Shown piece after piece: positions 38,123 through 47,239 of a stretch of 64,000 bases of DNA (position 1 is its first letter; each line of letters opens with the position of its first letter). The position numbers and the translations under genes were made by a program. The stretch is from Natranaerofaba carboxydovora (lineage in GTDB: Bacteria > Bacillota > Natranaerobiia > Natranaerobiales > Natranaerofabaceae). The stretch covers positions 2,302,501 through 2,366,500 of the forward strand of contig NZ_CP054394.1 in the NCBI RefSeq assembly GCF_022539405.1, given 5' to 3'. A model generated the notes under the pieces. That model was not told where the DNA came from. It saw only the letters and a list, made by a program, of their open reading frames with translations, and searched no databases.

Positions 38123-38863
38123 ATGGATGACGATAAAAAGGTTAGAGAGGCTTTGAAAGAAACTGAAATACTATATCAGCCCAAACAGCTTCTTGATACT
38201 TTTGGTTCATCAACCGTAAGATATTACGTGTTAAGTGAGTCTATCTGCGATGAACTAACAGGACAGAACTCTAAAGATACAGTAGTAAGAAAAGGAGAGT
38301 TAATCTGGGAACCTCCAAGGGTACTGAGCCCCGTCCACATGCTTAAGATGGAAGGATTTAACGAAAAAGCACGCCAGGCTATAGAAATGATAGCAAAAGA
38401 AAACCCAAATCTTGCGGCTTTCTTTTATTCTATAAGATATGAAAAGAAAGCAGAAGAAATGCATGTGGTAAATGGCAGCCTAGAAGAAGTTTCTGAGAGA
38501 ATAATAAATGAAATCGAAAGAGATTCCGAACCACTAACTGCAGTAATAAAGGGTGTTGGAGGCTACTGGGATGTTTCTTTGATGAAATTTATCCAGGACA
38601 TGGTAATAAGAAGTGCACGTTTTTCACAGTTCCCGGATCTTAAAGACAAAGGCTTAATAAAAATAGATGAGTCTGGTTATCCAATCGTAACTAAAGACTC
38701 CACGGGAATACCCCTTGCTGCCAAAAATAAAATTGAAGATATGTTTCGACGCGTTAAAGATGGTGAAATGGAAGCAAACCATTTAAAAGAAGAACTTGAT
38801 AAATGGGGACTTTTTGAACAGTACGAAGATAGATTTTTAAGTTTATTTAAAAGAGATGAATAA
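38123..38863 (+). CDS. Conserved-looking hypothetical protein
   Basis: A 246-residue soluble, acidic protein that I do not recognise. There is no signal peptide, membrane segment or Cys cluster. An N-terminal segment (EALKETEILYQPKQLLDTFGSSTVRYYVLSE) leads to a part with EPPRVLSPVHMLKMEGF, a central helical region and TAVIKGVGGYWDVSLMKFIQDMV. The C-terminus is charged and probably helical. AAAGGAGGG lies before the ATG, and a strong terminator follows, so it is a single-gene unit with normal expression signals. It is divergent from the DUF294 regulator. Confidence 0.7.
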   Translation: MDDDKKVREALKETEILYQPKQLLDTFGSSTVRYYVLSESICDELTGQNSKDTVVRKGELIWEPPRVLSPVHMLKMEGFNEKARQAIEMIAKENPNLAAFFYSIRYEKKAEEMHVVNGSLEEVSERIINEIERDSEPLTAVIKGVGGYWDVSLMKFIQDMVIRSARFSQFPDLKDKGLIKIDESGYPIVTKDSTGIPLAAKNKIEDMFRRVKDGEMEANHLKEELDKWGLFEQYEDRFLSLFKRDE

Positions 38864-38868
38864 ATACA

Positions 38869-38911
38869 GGCTAGCAACTTAAATAAATAAGGTTGTTGGC
38901 CTTTTTTTTTA
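38869..38911 (+). terminator. Rho-independent terminator
   Basis: GGCTAGCAACTT pairs with AAGGTTGTTGGCC and is followed by ten T residues. Confidence 0.92.
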
Positions 38912-39052
38912 AATTGTTTTATTATATTAAATTATTGTTATATTCTGTATTTTTTAAGTTTATATGGTAATATAACAAATAATTAAAAGTTAGCAAATTA
39001 AAGATTTGGGTTGTTAAAGTAAAATATTCGTTATTGTCGGGATTTGGCTTAC

Positions 39053-39081
39053 TTTACAATACTTTGACAAGCTTATATAAT
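39053..39081 (+). promoter_or_regulatory. Sigma-A type promoter of the betaine-binding protein gene
   Basis: TTTACA (39053-39058), a 17-nt spacer and a perfect TATAAT (39076-39081) lie about 50 nt before the coding start. Confidence 0.7.
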
Positions 39082-39134
39082 ATAGAGGTAAGGATGTTAT
39101 AAAGTTTTAACTATTATTTAGGGGGGATGACAAA

Positions 39135-40007
39135 ATTAAGAAAAGCAAAGTTTTAATCTTAGCACTTGCTGCTGTGTTCTTAATAGGTTCAGTTTTTACA
39201 GCTACTGGCTGTGAACCTGAAGAAGCAGCAGGAGAAGAGGTTGATTTGGTTTACGTTGAATGGGCTTGTGCAGTAGCTACTTCACATCTACTAGCTGAAG
39301 TTATCGAGTCAGAATTAGGTTATGATGTTAACCTTACTTCTGCAGAGGCGGGCATGGCATACTCTGACATAGCTGCTGGCGGCATGGACGTATTCCCAGC
39401 TGCATGGCTACCAGTAACTCATCAGAGCTACCACGAAGAATACGAAGGTGAGTTTGACGACTTAGGTCCATTATATGAAGGAGCTAGAATTGGACTAACT
39501 GTGCCAGAGTATGTAGACATTGACAGCATTGAAGAAATGGACGAGATCGCTGAGGACCTTGACCATGACATAATTGGTATTGAGCCAGGCGCAGGTGTTA
39601 TGGATGCAACTGAATCAGCTATCGAAACTTACGACAGTCTTGAAGACTTCAACTTAGTTGAGAGTAGTGACGCTGGTATGACAGCTGAGCTAGAGACTGC
39701 AATCGGAAATGAAGAGCCAATTGTTGTAACTGGCTGGACACCTCACTGGAAATTTGCAGAGTGGGATCTTAAATTCTTAGAAGATCCAGAGCTAGTATAT
39801 GGTGAAGAAGAAACCATTAACGCACTTACTAGACTTGGATTTGACGAAGATGCTCCAGAAGTGTATGAGCTATTAGAAAACTTCCATATTACTGACGATC
39901 AACTAGGTGAGATCATGGGTATGATCGAAGACACCGGCGACGAAAGTGGTAGTGCTGCTGAATGGGCAGAAGAAAACCAGGATGTAGTAGAAGATTGGCT
40001 GCCGTAA
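39135..40007 (+). CDS. Glycine betaine/choline-type ABC transporter substrate-binding lipoprotein (OpuAC family)
   Basis: Extracellular binding lipoprotein of the OpuAC family, probably for glycine betaine or a related osmolyte. From the ATT at 39135 the product is 290 residues with a typical lipoprotein signal ending in the lipobox TATGC. Binding-fold signs are VYVEWACAVATSHLLAEV, AWLPVTHQSY and VVTGWTPHWKFAEWDLKFLEDP, with Trp residues that usually box the trimethylammonium group. The first ordinary start (GTG 39174) would cut the signal peptide in half. GGGGGG lies 8 nt before the ATT; alternatively one A was lost after an ATG at 39127. It is extremely acidic. No permease or ATPase gene is adjacent. 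Confidence 0.85.
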   Translation: MKKSKVLILALAAVFLIGSVFTATGCEPEEAAGEEVDLVYVEWACAVATSHLLAEVIESELGYDVNLTSAEAGMAYSDIAAGGMDVFPAAWLPVTHQSYHEEYEGEFDDLGPLYEGARIGLTVPEYVDIDSIEEMDEIAEDLDHDIIGIEPGAGVMDATESAIETYDSLEDFNLVESSDAGMTAELETAIGNEEPIVVTGWTPHWKFAEWDLKFLEDPELVYGEEETINALTRLGFDEDAPEVYELLENFHITDDQLGEIMGMIEDTGDESGSAAEWAEENQDVVEDWLP

Positions 40008-40047
40008 TTTAAAATCAAAAATATTTTTGTGTAACTATGTTACGAAT

Positions 40048-40090
40048 TAAAAAAATAGAGAGGGGCATCTTGCCCCTCTCTATTTTTTTA
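40048..40090. terminator. Bidirectional terminator
   Basis: AAAAAATAGAGAGGGGCA pairs with TGCCCCTCTCTATTTTTTT across a short loop, between the convergent binding-protein and tetR genes. Confidence 0.92.
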
Positions 40091-40100
40091 ATCCTTCTTA

Positions 40101-40697
40101 TTATTTTTTCAACCCTTCTTTTAATATTGTAATAGTCTCTTTAATTTCGTCCTTCTCAGGCCTCTTGCCTTCTATTATTATCTGTGGTGAAATCACTTCA
40201 ATCATAACTCCTCTAAAAATCTTCGCAGCAAGAACTGGATTAGCTTCCTTAATCTCGCCCTTAATTTTAGCTTCCTCAAATTCTTGTTCCAAATCCCTGA
40301 TGAAATTTTCTCTTATATCCACCATCCAATCTTTAATTCTTTTCTGAAATGGATGATTAGAATTAATCATAAGCCTTCCAATTTCTTTGTTATCCCAAAG
40401 GTATTCAACATGTGCCATAAGATGATTTTCTAGGGTTTCCCAGATATCTTTCCCTTTAATCTCTTTAAAGTTAATTTGCTTTTGATACTCTTTTACCCCC
40501 ATTTTGAATATACGGTTTAACAGATCTTCTTTACTCGAAAAATACTCATAAATAGTACCTTTGCCCACACCGGCAAAATCAGCAATTTCCTGCATTCTTA
40601 CCTCATGAAAACTTCTTTCACTAAAAATTTTGCATCCTGCATCCAAGATTAATTTTTCTTTTTCTTTAACTGCGTCACTATTCGACACTTTCTCCAC
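40101..40697 (-). CDS. TetR/AcrR-family repressor of the RND operon
   Basis: A 198-residue regulator. The N-terminal helix-turn-helix reads MQEIADFAGVGKGTIYEYFSSKEDLL (residues about 35-60); the C-terminal ligand domain is family-specific. Its GTG start at 40697 lies inside the 3' end of the RND pump gene (20-nt overlap), so it is co-translated with the pump and can feed back on it. A second GTG three codons in (40688) also has a usable ribosome site. A near-palindrome at 45183-45200 is a likely operator. It resembles the TetR protein at 59313-59894 in length, C-terminal pattern (ARIFRGV-like) and position. Confidence 0.9.
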   Translation of the reverse strand: MEKVSNSDAVKEKEKLILDAGCKIFSERSFHEVRMQEIADFAGVGKGTIYEYFSSKEDLLNRIFKMGVKEYQKQINFKEIKGKDIWETLENHLMAHVEYLWDNKEIGRLMINSNHPFQKRIKDWMVDIRENFIRDLEQEFEEAKIKGEIKEANPVLAAKIFRGVMIEVISPQIIIEGKRPEKDEIKETITILKEGLKK

Positions 40698-43600
40698 CGC
40701 CTATCTTTTCTTTAATCCTAAGTGAAAGATCATCCAATAGAGAGTATACCACAGGGATTAGAACCAGTGTTATTACTGTCGATACCGCCAGACCTCCAAT
40801 AGTTACAGAGGCCATTGGTGTTCTCATTTCGGCACCTTCTCCTATTGGCATTGCCATAGGTAACATCCCAAGGATAGTTGTAAGTGTAGTCATTAGAATA
40901 GGCCTTAACCTTATTCTCCCAGCTTGAATAATCGCGTCATATCTATTTACTCCCTGCTGGTGATATAATTGATTGATATAATCGACCATAACAATACCAT
41001 TGTTAACAACAATTCCGGCAAGCATTATGACACCTATAAAAGCTACAATACTAAGTGGCCTACCACCTATCAAAAGAGCAGCAATAACACCTATCAAAGT
41101 TTGAGGAAATGTAAACATTATTATAAAAGGATACAGCAAAGACTCAAATTGAGAAGCCATCACCATATAAACAAGTATAACTGCAAGACCAAGAGCAAAG
41201 AAAAGCCCTGTAAATGCATCCATCATATCACTATAGGCCCCACCATATTCAACTGTATAACCAACAGGTAGTTCATAATCGCTAAGCTCCTCCTGAATAT
41301 CATCTACTACACTACCCAAATCTCTGCCTTCTATCTGTACTCCCACAATTCCACTTCTAACCTGATCCTCTCTTTCTATTTGCCTTGGCGCTTCCACCAT
41401 CTCAATATTAGCTACTTCTTCAACAGGTATCTGCTCACCTGTCGGTGTGTCAATAAGCATTCTTTCCAAGGCTGATACATCAAACTCATAAGGAAAGTCT
41501 GCTTCTAAGCGAATATCATATTCTTCTCCTGCTTCTCTATAAAAGCTAATAGTTTCTCCATCGATTACCCTGCTAAGAGTATTCCCAACTTCGTGAGTAG
41601 TAAGACCATAGGAAAAAGCTTTATCATTATCTAGCTTTAATGCTATCTCTGTTGTCACATCTTCAAAGTTAGAAGTTGTATTAGCGACACCTTCCACCCT
41701 CTGTGCTTTAGTAGAAATATCGTCAGTCAACTCTTCTAAAACTTCCAGGTCGTCTCCTCGTATTTCTATAGTGACATCTTCTCCCATTCCTCCGCCTTCA
41801 TCGGCCATATCATCTATAGAAACAGACTTATCAACTCCAGGTTCTTCAGGTAACAACTCTCTTATTTCATCTGCTATTTCAAAAGCATCCCTATCTCTCT
41901 CCCTATCAGACACCAGACGAATTGACAAACTACCCTGTCTAGATCCGCCACCGTCACCCGCAATCATATCACCACTGCCACCGGACTCTGAAAATAATAC
42001 ATCTATTTCCGGAATATTTTCTATCAATGTATCCTCGAGTTCTTTCATCCTTTCATCAGTTTCTTCCATAGTAGTTCCCACCGGGTAAGTCACATCCACA
42101 CTTAGCTCACCAACGTCAGCCGATGGCAAAAACTCAAAACCCAATAAAGGAACCATAAACACACTGCTAACCATTATCACAAGAAAAATCGCTATGACTC
42201 TAAACCGATAAGTCAAAGCCCATTTTAGTATTCCTGTATAACGCTCTATTGTATTAGATACAAAAGAGTCCATCTTTCGAGGAAGATAAGACATATTTGA
42301 TTTAATTTCACTGATATTTCTACCCAAAAGTTTAACCGACAACAGTGGGATAAGCCCAAGTGCTACTACCAAAGAAGCAACCAGGGCAAAAACAACTGTC
42401 CAGGCAAGAGGTTCAAAAATTATCCCTGCAATACCTTCAGCATAAGCCGCCGGTAAAAAAGCTGCAACTGTTGTTAAGGTTGATGCAATTATAGCACCCG
42501 AAATTTCTTGACTTCCCTCTATTGCTCCATCTACCGGTGTTAAGCCTTCTTCTCTTTTTCGGTATATATTCTCCAACAAGACAATAGAGTTATCAACCAC
42601 CATCCCTATACCAAGAGTTAGTCCACCAAGGGTTATCATATTCATTGTATAGTCCATAAAATAGAGAAGGTTAAACGTACTCACTATAGAAATTGGTATC
42701 GCAATTCCGATGACAAGGGTGGGCCTTATACTTCCCAAAAATAACCACAGTATAACAACTGCTAAAATAGCACCTATTACTGCTGTAATGTACATACTAT
42801 CTATCGCATCTTCAATAAAAACACTCTGGTCCATAGCTATATTAAAGCTAATATCCCCGGGCAAATCTTCTTCCATAGCTTCCATCTCGGCTCTAGCAAG
42901 CTGTGCTACCTGTACAGTATTTGCCCCACTTTGAGTTTGGATAGCAATGGAAACTGTAGGTTCTCCATTCATTCTGGTTATTGGCTCCATCTCTTTTAAC
43001 TCATCCTCGACATAACCTATTTGCGAGAACCTTACAGGACCACTCTCAGTCTGTCCGACTATTAAGCCTTCTATTTCTTCTGGTGATTCAAATTCACCCT
43101 CTACCTTAACAGAGTATTCAAATCCCCCTTCTACTACATCTCCACCAGTAATATCAATGTTTGTAGCCTGGATTACCTCGGATACATCATTGTATGTCAG
43201 CCCATAACTAGAAAGCTTGTAAGGGTCGACCCTTAGATCAATCTCCCTCTCTAATCCACCCATCGTGTCAACAGAAGCAACGCCTTCTAATCTTTCAAGC
43301 CTACTCTGCACAACACCTTCAGCCAAATCCGTCAATTCTTCATGACTCATATTACCGCTTATACCAGCCTGAATTATCGGTAACATATCAGGGTCTATCT
43401 GCATTACTGTAGGGTTCCCCACATCATCGGGAAGTTGATCTATTGTCATATCGACAACTTCCCGTACATCAAGTGAGGCAAAATCCATATCCGTACCCCA
43501 GTCAAATTCGAGTATTATAGTGCTCTGACCGGAACTAGATGTAGACGATATCCCACTCAAGTTATCTACTGTCGATAATCCTTCCTCCAAAGGAGAAGTC

Positions 43601-43788
43601 ACCATATTTTCTACTTCACCTGGTCCGGCACCTTCGTAATCAACCATTACCAAGAGCACGGGAAGTTCCATGTCAGGATAAAGGTCTATGGGAATCATAG
43701 TAACAGAGATTGTAGCAAGCAAAAGAATTATCAATACTACCATCATAACCGTAACTGGTCTTTTAATTCCAAGCTTTGATAAATTCAT
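40678..43788 (-). CDS. RND efflux pump inner-membrane subunit (AcrB/HAE1-like), system 1
   Basis: A 1036-residue proton-driven pump with 12 membrane segments and two large extracytoplasmic loops. N-terminal KRPVTVMMVVLIILL, GAGPGEVENMVTSPLEE, the membrane-4 motif LGIGMVVDNSIVLLENIYRKREEG and the C-terminal mirror GVIMLAGIVVNNGIVMVDYIN are family signatures. The membrane-4 site reads VDN rather than the VDD of E. coli AcrB. The adaptor gene upstream overlaps by 4 nt (ATGA). Substrate unknown. A TolC-like partner lies upstream in the same operon. Confidence 0.93.
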   Translation of the reverse strand: MNLSKLGIKRPVTVMMVVLIILLLATISVTMIPIDLYPDMELPVLLVMVDYEGAGPGEVENMVTSPLEEGLSTVDNLSGISSTSSSGQSTIILEFDWGTDMDFASLDVREVVDMTIDQLPDDVGNPTVMQIDPDMLPIIQAGISGNMSHEELTDLAEGVVQSRLERLEGVASVDTMGGLEREIDLRVDPYKLSSYGLTYNDVSEVIQATNIDITGGDVVEGGFEYSVKVEGEFESPEEIEGLIVGQTESGPVRFSQIGYVEDELKEMEPITRMNGEPTVSIAIQTQSGANTVQVAQLARAEMEAMEEDLPGDISFNIAMDQSVFIEDAIDSMYITAVIGAILAVVILWLFLGSIRPTLVIGIAIPISIVSTFNLLYFMDYTMNMITLGGLTLGIGMVVDNSIVLLENIYRKREEGLTPVDGAIEGSQEISGAIIASTLTTVAAFLPAAYAEGIAGIIFEPLAWTVVFALVASLVVALGLIPLLSVKLLGRNISEIKSNMSYLPRKMDSFVSNTIERYTGILKWALTYRFRVIAIFLVIMVSSVFMVPLLGFEFLPSADVGELSVDVTYPVGTTMEETDERMKELEDTLIENIPEIDVLFSESGGSGDMIAGDGGGSRQGSLSIRLVSDRERDRDAFEIADEIRELLPEEPGVDKSVSIDDMADEGGGMGEDVTIEIRGDDLEVLEELTDDISTKAQRVEGVANTTSNFEDVTTEIALKLDNDKAFSYGLTTHEVGNTLSRVIDGETISFYREAGEEYDIRLEADFPYEFDVSALERMLIDTPTGEQIPVEEVANIEMVEAPRQIEREDQVRSGIVGVQIEGRDLGSVVDDIQEELSDYELPVGYTVEYGGAYSDMMDAFTGLFFALGLAVILVYMVMASQFESLLYPFIIMFTFPQTLIGVIAALLIGGRPLSIVAFIGVIMLAGIVVNNGIVMVDYINQLYHQQGVNRYDAIIQAGRIRLRPILMTTLTTILGMLPMAMPIGEGAEMRTPMASVTIGGLAVSTVITLVLIPVVYSLLDDLSLRIKEKIGGGESVE

Positions 43789-45128
43789 GAGTTATTCAAC
43801 CTCACTTCATCTCCTGGACCAACATCACTTAGACCGGCAGTAATAACTCTTTCTCCTTCATCTAACCCATCTACAACCTCTATCATACCATCCTCAGCAA
43901 TACCTGTTTCTATTATGCGAAAATCCACAACGTATTGCCCTCCTTCATCTTCTACAACATATACTCCTGATTCGCCGTCCTCTTCCAATATTGCATTACG
44001 AGGAACTACTATCACATCTTCGCTAGAATCAACCACTACTTCAAGGCGGCTAAACATTCCTGCTCGAAGTAAACCTTCTTCATTTGGGATAACGACCTCT
44101 ATAGGATATCCCCTGCCATCTTCAGGCGGCATATCACCAATACGCTGAATAGTGTTTTCATAAGGTTCTTCCCTGGCGGAAGGAACATTTACCAGTACAT
44201 CTTGCCCTGCATTCACATTATTGATATATGTTTCTGGAACTACAGCATTAACAATTACCACATCTGTATCAATAAGAATCATTGATGGGGAGGCTGTATC
44301 AGCCATATCCCCTTCACTAACATCAAGAGAAGCAATCGTGCCACTTCCAGGGGCCTCTACCTGCGCCCTGTCAAGAGTCTGCTGGGCAAGTCTAACCCCA
44401 ACATCAGCCTGGTTCACCTGAGACCTAAGTGCCCTTAGCTGTTCTTCTCTTGCCCCTTCTTCTACTGCATCCATTGCAGCCTCAGCCGCTTTTGCCTGCT
44501 CTTTAGCATTTTTGTACTGCATTTCTGCCTGTTCTAATTCCTGGTCAGAAACAAACCCTTCTTCATGAAGTGATTCTATTCTTTCAAATTCTTTTTCCAT
44601 CTGCTCTTCTTGATCCTTTGCCATATTTAGCGTTGTCTCCATCTCTGTAACTTCGGCATCCCTTGGTCCTGCCTCAGCCTCATCTAGCTGAGCCTGAGCA
44701 GCATCTCTTGCTGACTGAGCTTCTTCTAGCTGTAGTCTATAATCATGATCATCAATAGTCATGAGAAGTTCCCCTTCTTCCACTCTATCGCCCTCTTCTA
44801 CATGGATGGATTCAATCTCACCAGAAAGCTGAGGTATAACCATCACTGTATCATCTGGTTCGACATTTCCAGTCAGAGAAGCTGTTTTTTGAAGATTATC
44901 TCTGTGGATAGGCTCTGCTTCAACAAGTGGTGGTTCTTCTTCTTTTTCTTCATCTGCTACTGTTTCTCTAACCTCACCAGACAAGTAATATCCTCCCCCG
45001 GCCAAAAACAATACAAGAAGAACAACCAAGCTAATAATAATATTCCTTTTTTTCTGCGTCTTCTTCTCTTTAATTTCCTCATTTAGTTCTTCTTTCTCAT
45101 TTAATTCTTTTTTATTGTTATTACTCAT
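43785..45128 (-). CDS. RND periplasmic adaptor (HlyD/MFP family), system 1
   Basis: About 447 residues. A Lys/Glu-rich cytosolic N-terminus and one membrane anchor (about residues 27-47) lead to the lipoyl half-motifs (VIPQLSGEIESIHVEEGDRVEEGELLMTIDD and the partner ARVEAPGSGTIASLDVSEGDMA-like block), a coiled-coil hairpin between them (about residues 125-240), then beta-barrel and membrane-proximal parts. It bridges the pump and the TolC-like exit duct. Start at ATG 45128: GGGAGAGG lies 8 nt before it; the ATG six codons earlier has only a distant AAGGAG. Overlaps the pump gene by ATGA. Confidence 0.9.
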   Translation of the reverse strand: MSNNNKKELNEKEELNEEIKEKKTQKKRNIIISLVVLLVLFLAGGGYYLSGEVRETVADEEKEEEPPLVEAEPIHRDNLQKTASLTGNVEPDDTVMVIPQLSGEIESIHVEEGDRVEEGELLMTIDDHDYRLQLEEAQSARDAAQAQLDEAEAGPRDAEVTEMETTLNMAKDQEEQMEKEFERIESLHEEGFVSDQELEQAEMQYKNAKEQAKAAEAAMDAVEEGAREEQLRALRSQVNQADVGVRLAQQTLDRAQVEAPGSGTIASLDVSEGDMADTASPSMILIDTDVVIVNAVVPETYINNVNAGQDVLVNVPSAREEPYENTIQRIGDMPPEDGRGYPIEVVIPNEEGLLRAGMFSRLEVVVDSSEDVIVVPRNAILEEDGESGVYVVEDEGGQYVVDFRIIETGIAEDGMIEVVDGLDEGERVITAGLSDVGPGDEVRLNNS

Positions 45129-45182
45129 TGAGTTATCCTCTCCCATTTTAACTATATGTCTCCTTTCCTTCCATCTTTTCCG

Positions 45183-45200
45183 GCCGACTGGTCAGTCGGC
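45183..45200. promoter_or_regulatory. Candidate TetR-family operator
   Basis: GCCGACTGGTCAGTCGGC is an 18-nt near-perfect palindrome (7-nt arms around GGTC). It lies between the TolC-like stop and the adaptor start, next to a possible -35 (TTGACT on the minus strand). The DNA between is otherwise A/T-rich, so this GC-rich symmetric island stands out. Confidence 0.7.
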
Positions 45201-45210
45201 TACAGTCAAA

Positions 45211-45238
45211 GTAAAAGCCCAAAATTATGGGCTAAAAG
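45211..45238 (-). terminator. Short terminator overlapping the TolC-like stop codon
   Basis: AGCCC and GGGCT flank the stop codon, followed on the minus strand by TTTTACTTT. A weak terminator here would make adaptor/pump transcription partly dependent on an internal, TetR-controlled promoter. Confidence 0.55.
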
Positions 45239-47222
45239 AATCCATATCTCCATCTTCCATGCCAGGACCCATACCAGAATCTCCTGTACCAGGATCCTCA
45301 GGCCCAAAATCAAAATCCTGATCCTGATTCATTCCAGGAGCCGTGTTAAAACTTCCAGACTCTGGCCCGTCTTGATTCATACCTGGATCCATATCCATAC
45401 CAGAATCCATACCATCATCTTCCATGTCGTCCATCTCATCAGAATCTTCCATATCAGGGCCTTCTGGGGCCATTCCGTCTTCCATATCCTGTTCCATATC
45501 CATATCACCGCCAGCATCTAATACAATTCCTTCTTCATCTAAATGTATAAGCTCTCTTTTGGCAAGATATGCTTGAAATTTTGCCTGTTCTATCAAACTA
45601 ATTGTCTCATTTAATTCTGTAAGGCTGTCAAGATAATCATTTTCTGTAATCATACCATTCTCTATCATTATTTTATCTGCCTTGACTGACTCCACTTGAA
45701 GGTCTAACCCTTCTTCTGCAAGTCTATAATCATTCATAGCTTCATTGAATGCATTATAATTTTCATTCATTGATTTTTCAATATCTTCCCTGGTAACTTC
45801 CTTGTCTAATTCAGCTTGTTCTAGCTCAACTCCGTACATCCTATAGGAATCCGAATCTACACCATGTTCATTCGCTGCAAAATCCAAGTTATCTTCTGCA
45901 AATTCAACTTTTTTCTCTTGAAGCCTAATCTCATTACCTGCATACTTAGCATAATCAAGACTCTGTTCAAAATTAAAACTCTCTTCAAAGTCCTCTAAGT
46001 CAAAAGAAATTGGTTCTAAATAAACTGTTTCATCCATATCAACACCTATAAAACTTAAAAACTCTCTTTTCAAATCATCTCTACTGTTTTGTAGGCTTTC
46101 TATATTATCTTCTATTTCATTTTTTTGAAGTTTCAATGCATCCACTGAGAGGTCCGTGCTCAAACCAGCATTTTTTCTTGCTTCTTCTTGTTTTATAGTT
46201 CTTTCTACATTAGCTAAATTCATTTTTGCTGTTTCTAACTGTTCATCCATAACAAGTAATCCTATATACATACTTTCTGCACCAAACTTCAATTCCTTCT
46301 TCCCAATTTCTTCCCACTCCATATATGCAATATCTCTTTCTTGCTTTGTTTCTCTTTTTCCCTGCTCGGCTTCAGCAACCATATCGTCAAGCATATCTTC
46401 GTAATCCATCTCATCAGTAGCATCAAGTAATTGATCAAACATGGCAATTTGCATTTGTATAGCCGATAGGTTTGCAATTTCAGTCATAACAGGAGCTGTT
46501 TTATCAATCAACTCCTCATATACCTCATCATCTATTCCTATATCACCTTCTCCATTACTCCCCGATCCATCACCGCTACTTTCCTCCTGTGTTACGTCTC
46601 CAAATTGTTCCTCCATTGCTTCTTCTATTGCTTCATCAACTGCTTCTTGTACAGCATCATCTATCATTCCCGCAATCACATCTTCCATTTCAGGCATCGC
46701 TTCCTCATCTAACACCTCATATAACTCCTCAACTGCCTCAACTAGGTTATCTTCTGCTTCCTTCATTTCTTCATCTTCAAGACGCTTTTTTTCTTCTTCC
46801 AAGTCATCTATTAGATCATCAATATCTTCTCTCATCTCTTTCATGTCTTGATATTGTTCTTCTGCCATGTCAACACCAATATCCGCCATTTCAAGGCCTA
46901 GCTCAGCCTGCAATGCCTGAGGTGAGTTTAGTACGATGTCTCTAGCGCCTTCAAGAGTTAGTCTTCGATAGTACGCGCCTGTCTCTTCTTCATCCTTTTC
47001 TACCCCAAAAGTATCCTTTTCTTCATCCACCACTTCAAATAAATCTTCAATACTTACCTCATAGTTATCATCCTCTTTTTCATTTTCATCATTATTTTCT
47101 TTTACTTCTTCTTTTTCTTCTTCATCATTATCATTGTTTTCTTCCTCTGCCATAACACCAGGCATTATTATAAAGACAGACAATAACCCGACAACGAAAA
47201 TCATAAGTAATAACTTCTTCAC
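45225..47222 (-). CDS. TolC-family outer-component-like protein with acidic insert and Met/Asp-rich tail
   Basis: A 665-residue exported protein: signal peptide (about 1-25), an Asp/Glu-rich spacer (26-85), then two TolC-type helical repeats. The first starts LTLEGARDIVLNSPQALQAELGLEMADIGVDMAEEQY. The second is around YIGLLVMDEQLETAKMNLANVERTIKQEEARKNAGLSTDLSVDALK. A very acidic Glu-rich stretch (about 120-240) interrupts the first repeat. The last 100 residues (from about 565) are almost only Asp, Met, Gly, Glu and Pro, with about fifteen Met, unlike known TolC proteins. GTG start with GAGGAGGG before it. It is coupled to the FmdB-like gene upstream. Confidence 0.8.
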   Translation of the reverse strand: MKKLLLMIFVVGLLSVFIIMPGVMAEEENNDNDEEEKEEVKENNDENEKEDDNYEVSIEDLFEVVDEEKDTFGVEKDEEETGAYYRRLTLEGARDIVLNSPQALQAELGLEMADIGVDMAEEQYQDMKEMREDIDDLIDDLEEEKKRLEDEEMKEAEDNLVEAVEELYEVLDEEAMPEMEDVIAGMIDDAVQEAVDEAIEEAMEEQFGDVTQEESSGDGSGSNGEGDIGIDDEVYEELIDKTAPVMTEIANLSAIQMQIAMFDQLLDATDEMDYEDMLDDMVAEAEQGKRETKQERDIAYMEWEEIGKKELKFGAESMYIGLLVMDEQLETAKMNLANVERTIKQEEARKNAGLSTDLSVDALKLQKNEIEDNIESLQNSRDDLKREFLSFIGVDMDETVYLEPISFDLEDFEESFNFEQSLDYAKYAGNEIRLQEKKVEFAEDNLDFAANEHGVDSDSYRMYGVELEQAELDKEVTREDIEKSMNENYNAFNEAMNDYRLAEEGLDLQVESVKADKIMIENGMITENDYLDSLTELNETISLIEQAKFQAYLAKRELIHLDEEGIVLDAGGDMDMEQDMEDGMAPEGPDMEDSDEMDDMEDDGMDSGMDMDPGMNQDGPESGSFNTAPGMNQDQDFDFGPEDPGTGDSGMGPGMEDGDMDSFSP

Positions 47223-47239
47223 CAGTTAACCCTCCTCAT

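Noticed and set aside
39064-39081. TTGACA as the -35 of the binding-protein promoter
   Set aside because: It is only about 6 nt from the TATAAT. The TTTACA 17 nt upstream fits the spacing.
40969-41271. Plus-strand ORF of 100 codons rich in Tyr, Asn and Lys
   Set aside because: It lies fully inside the RND pump gene on the other strand, has no ribosome site, and its composition is a reverse-frame shadow. The same holds for 44745-45086, 45156-45521 and 61463-61759.
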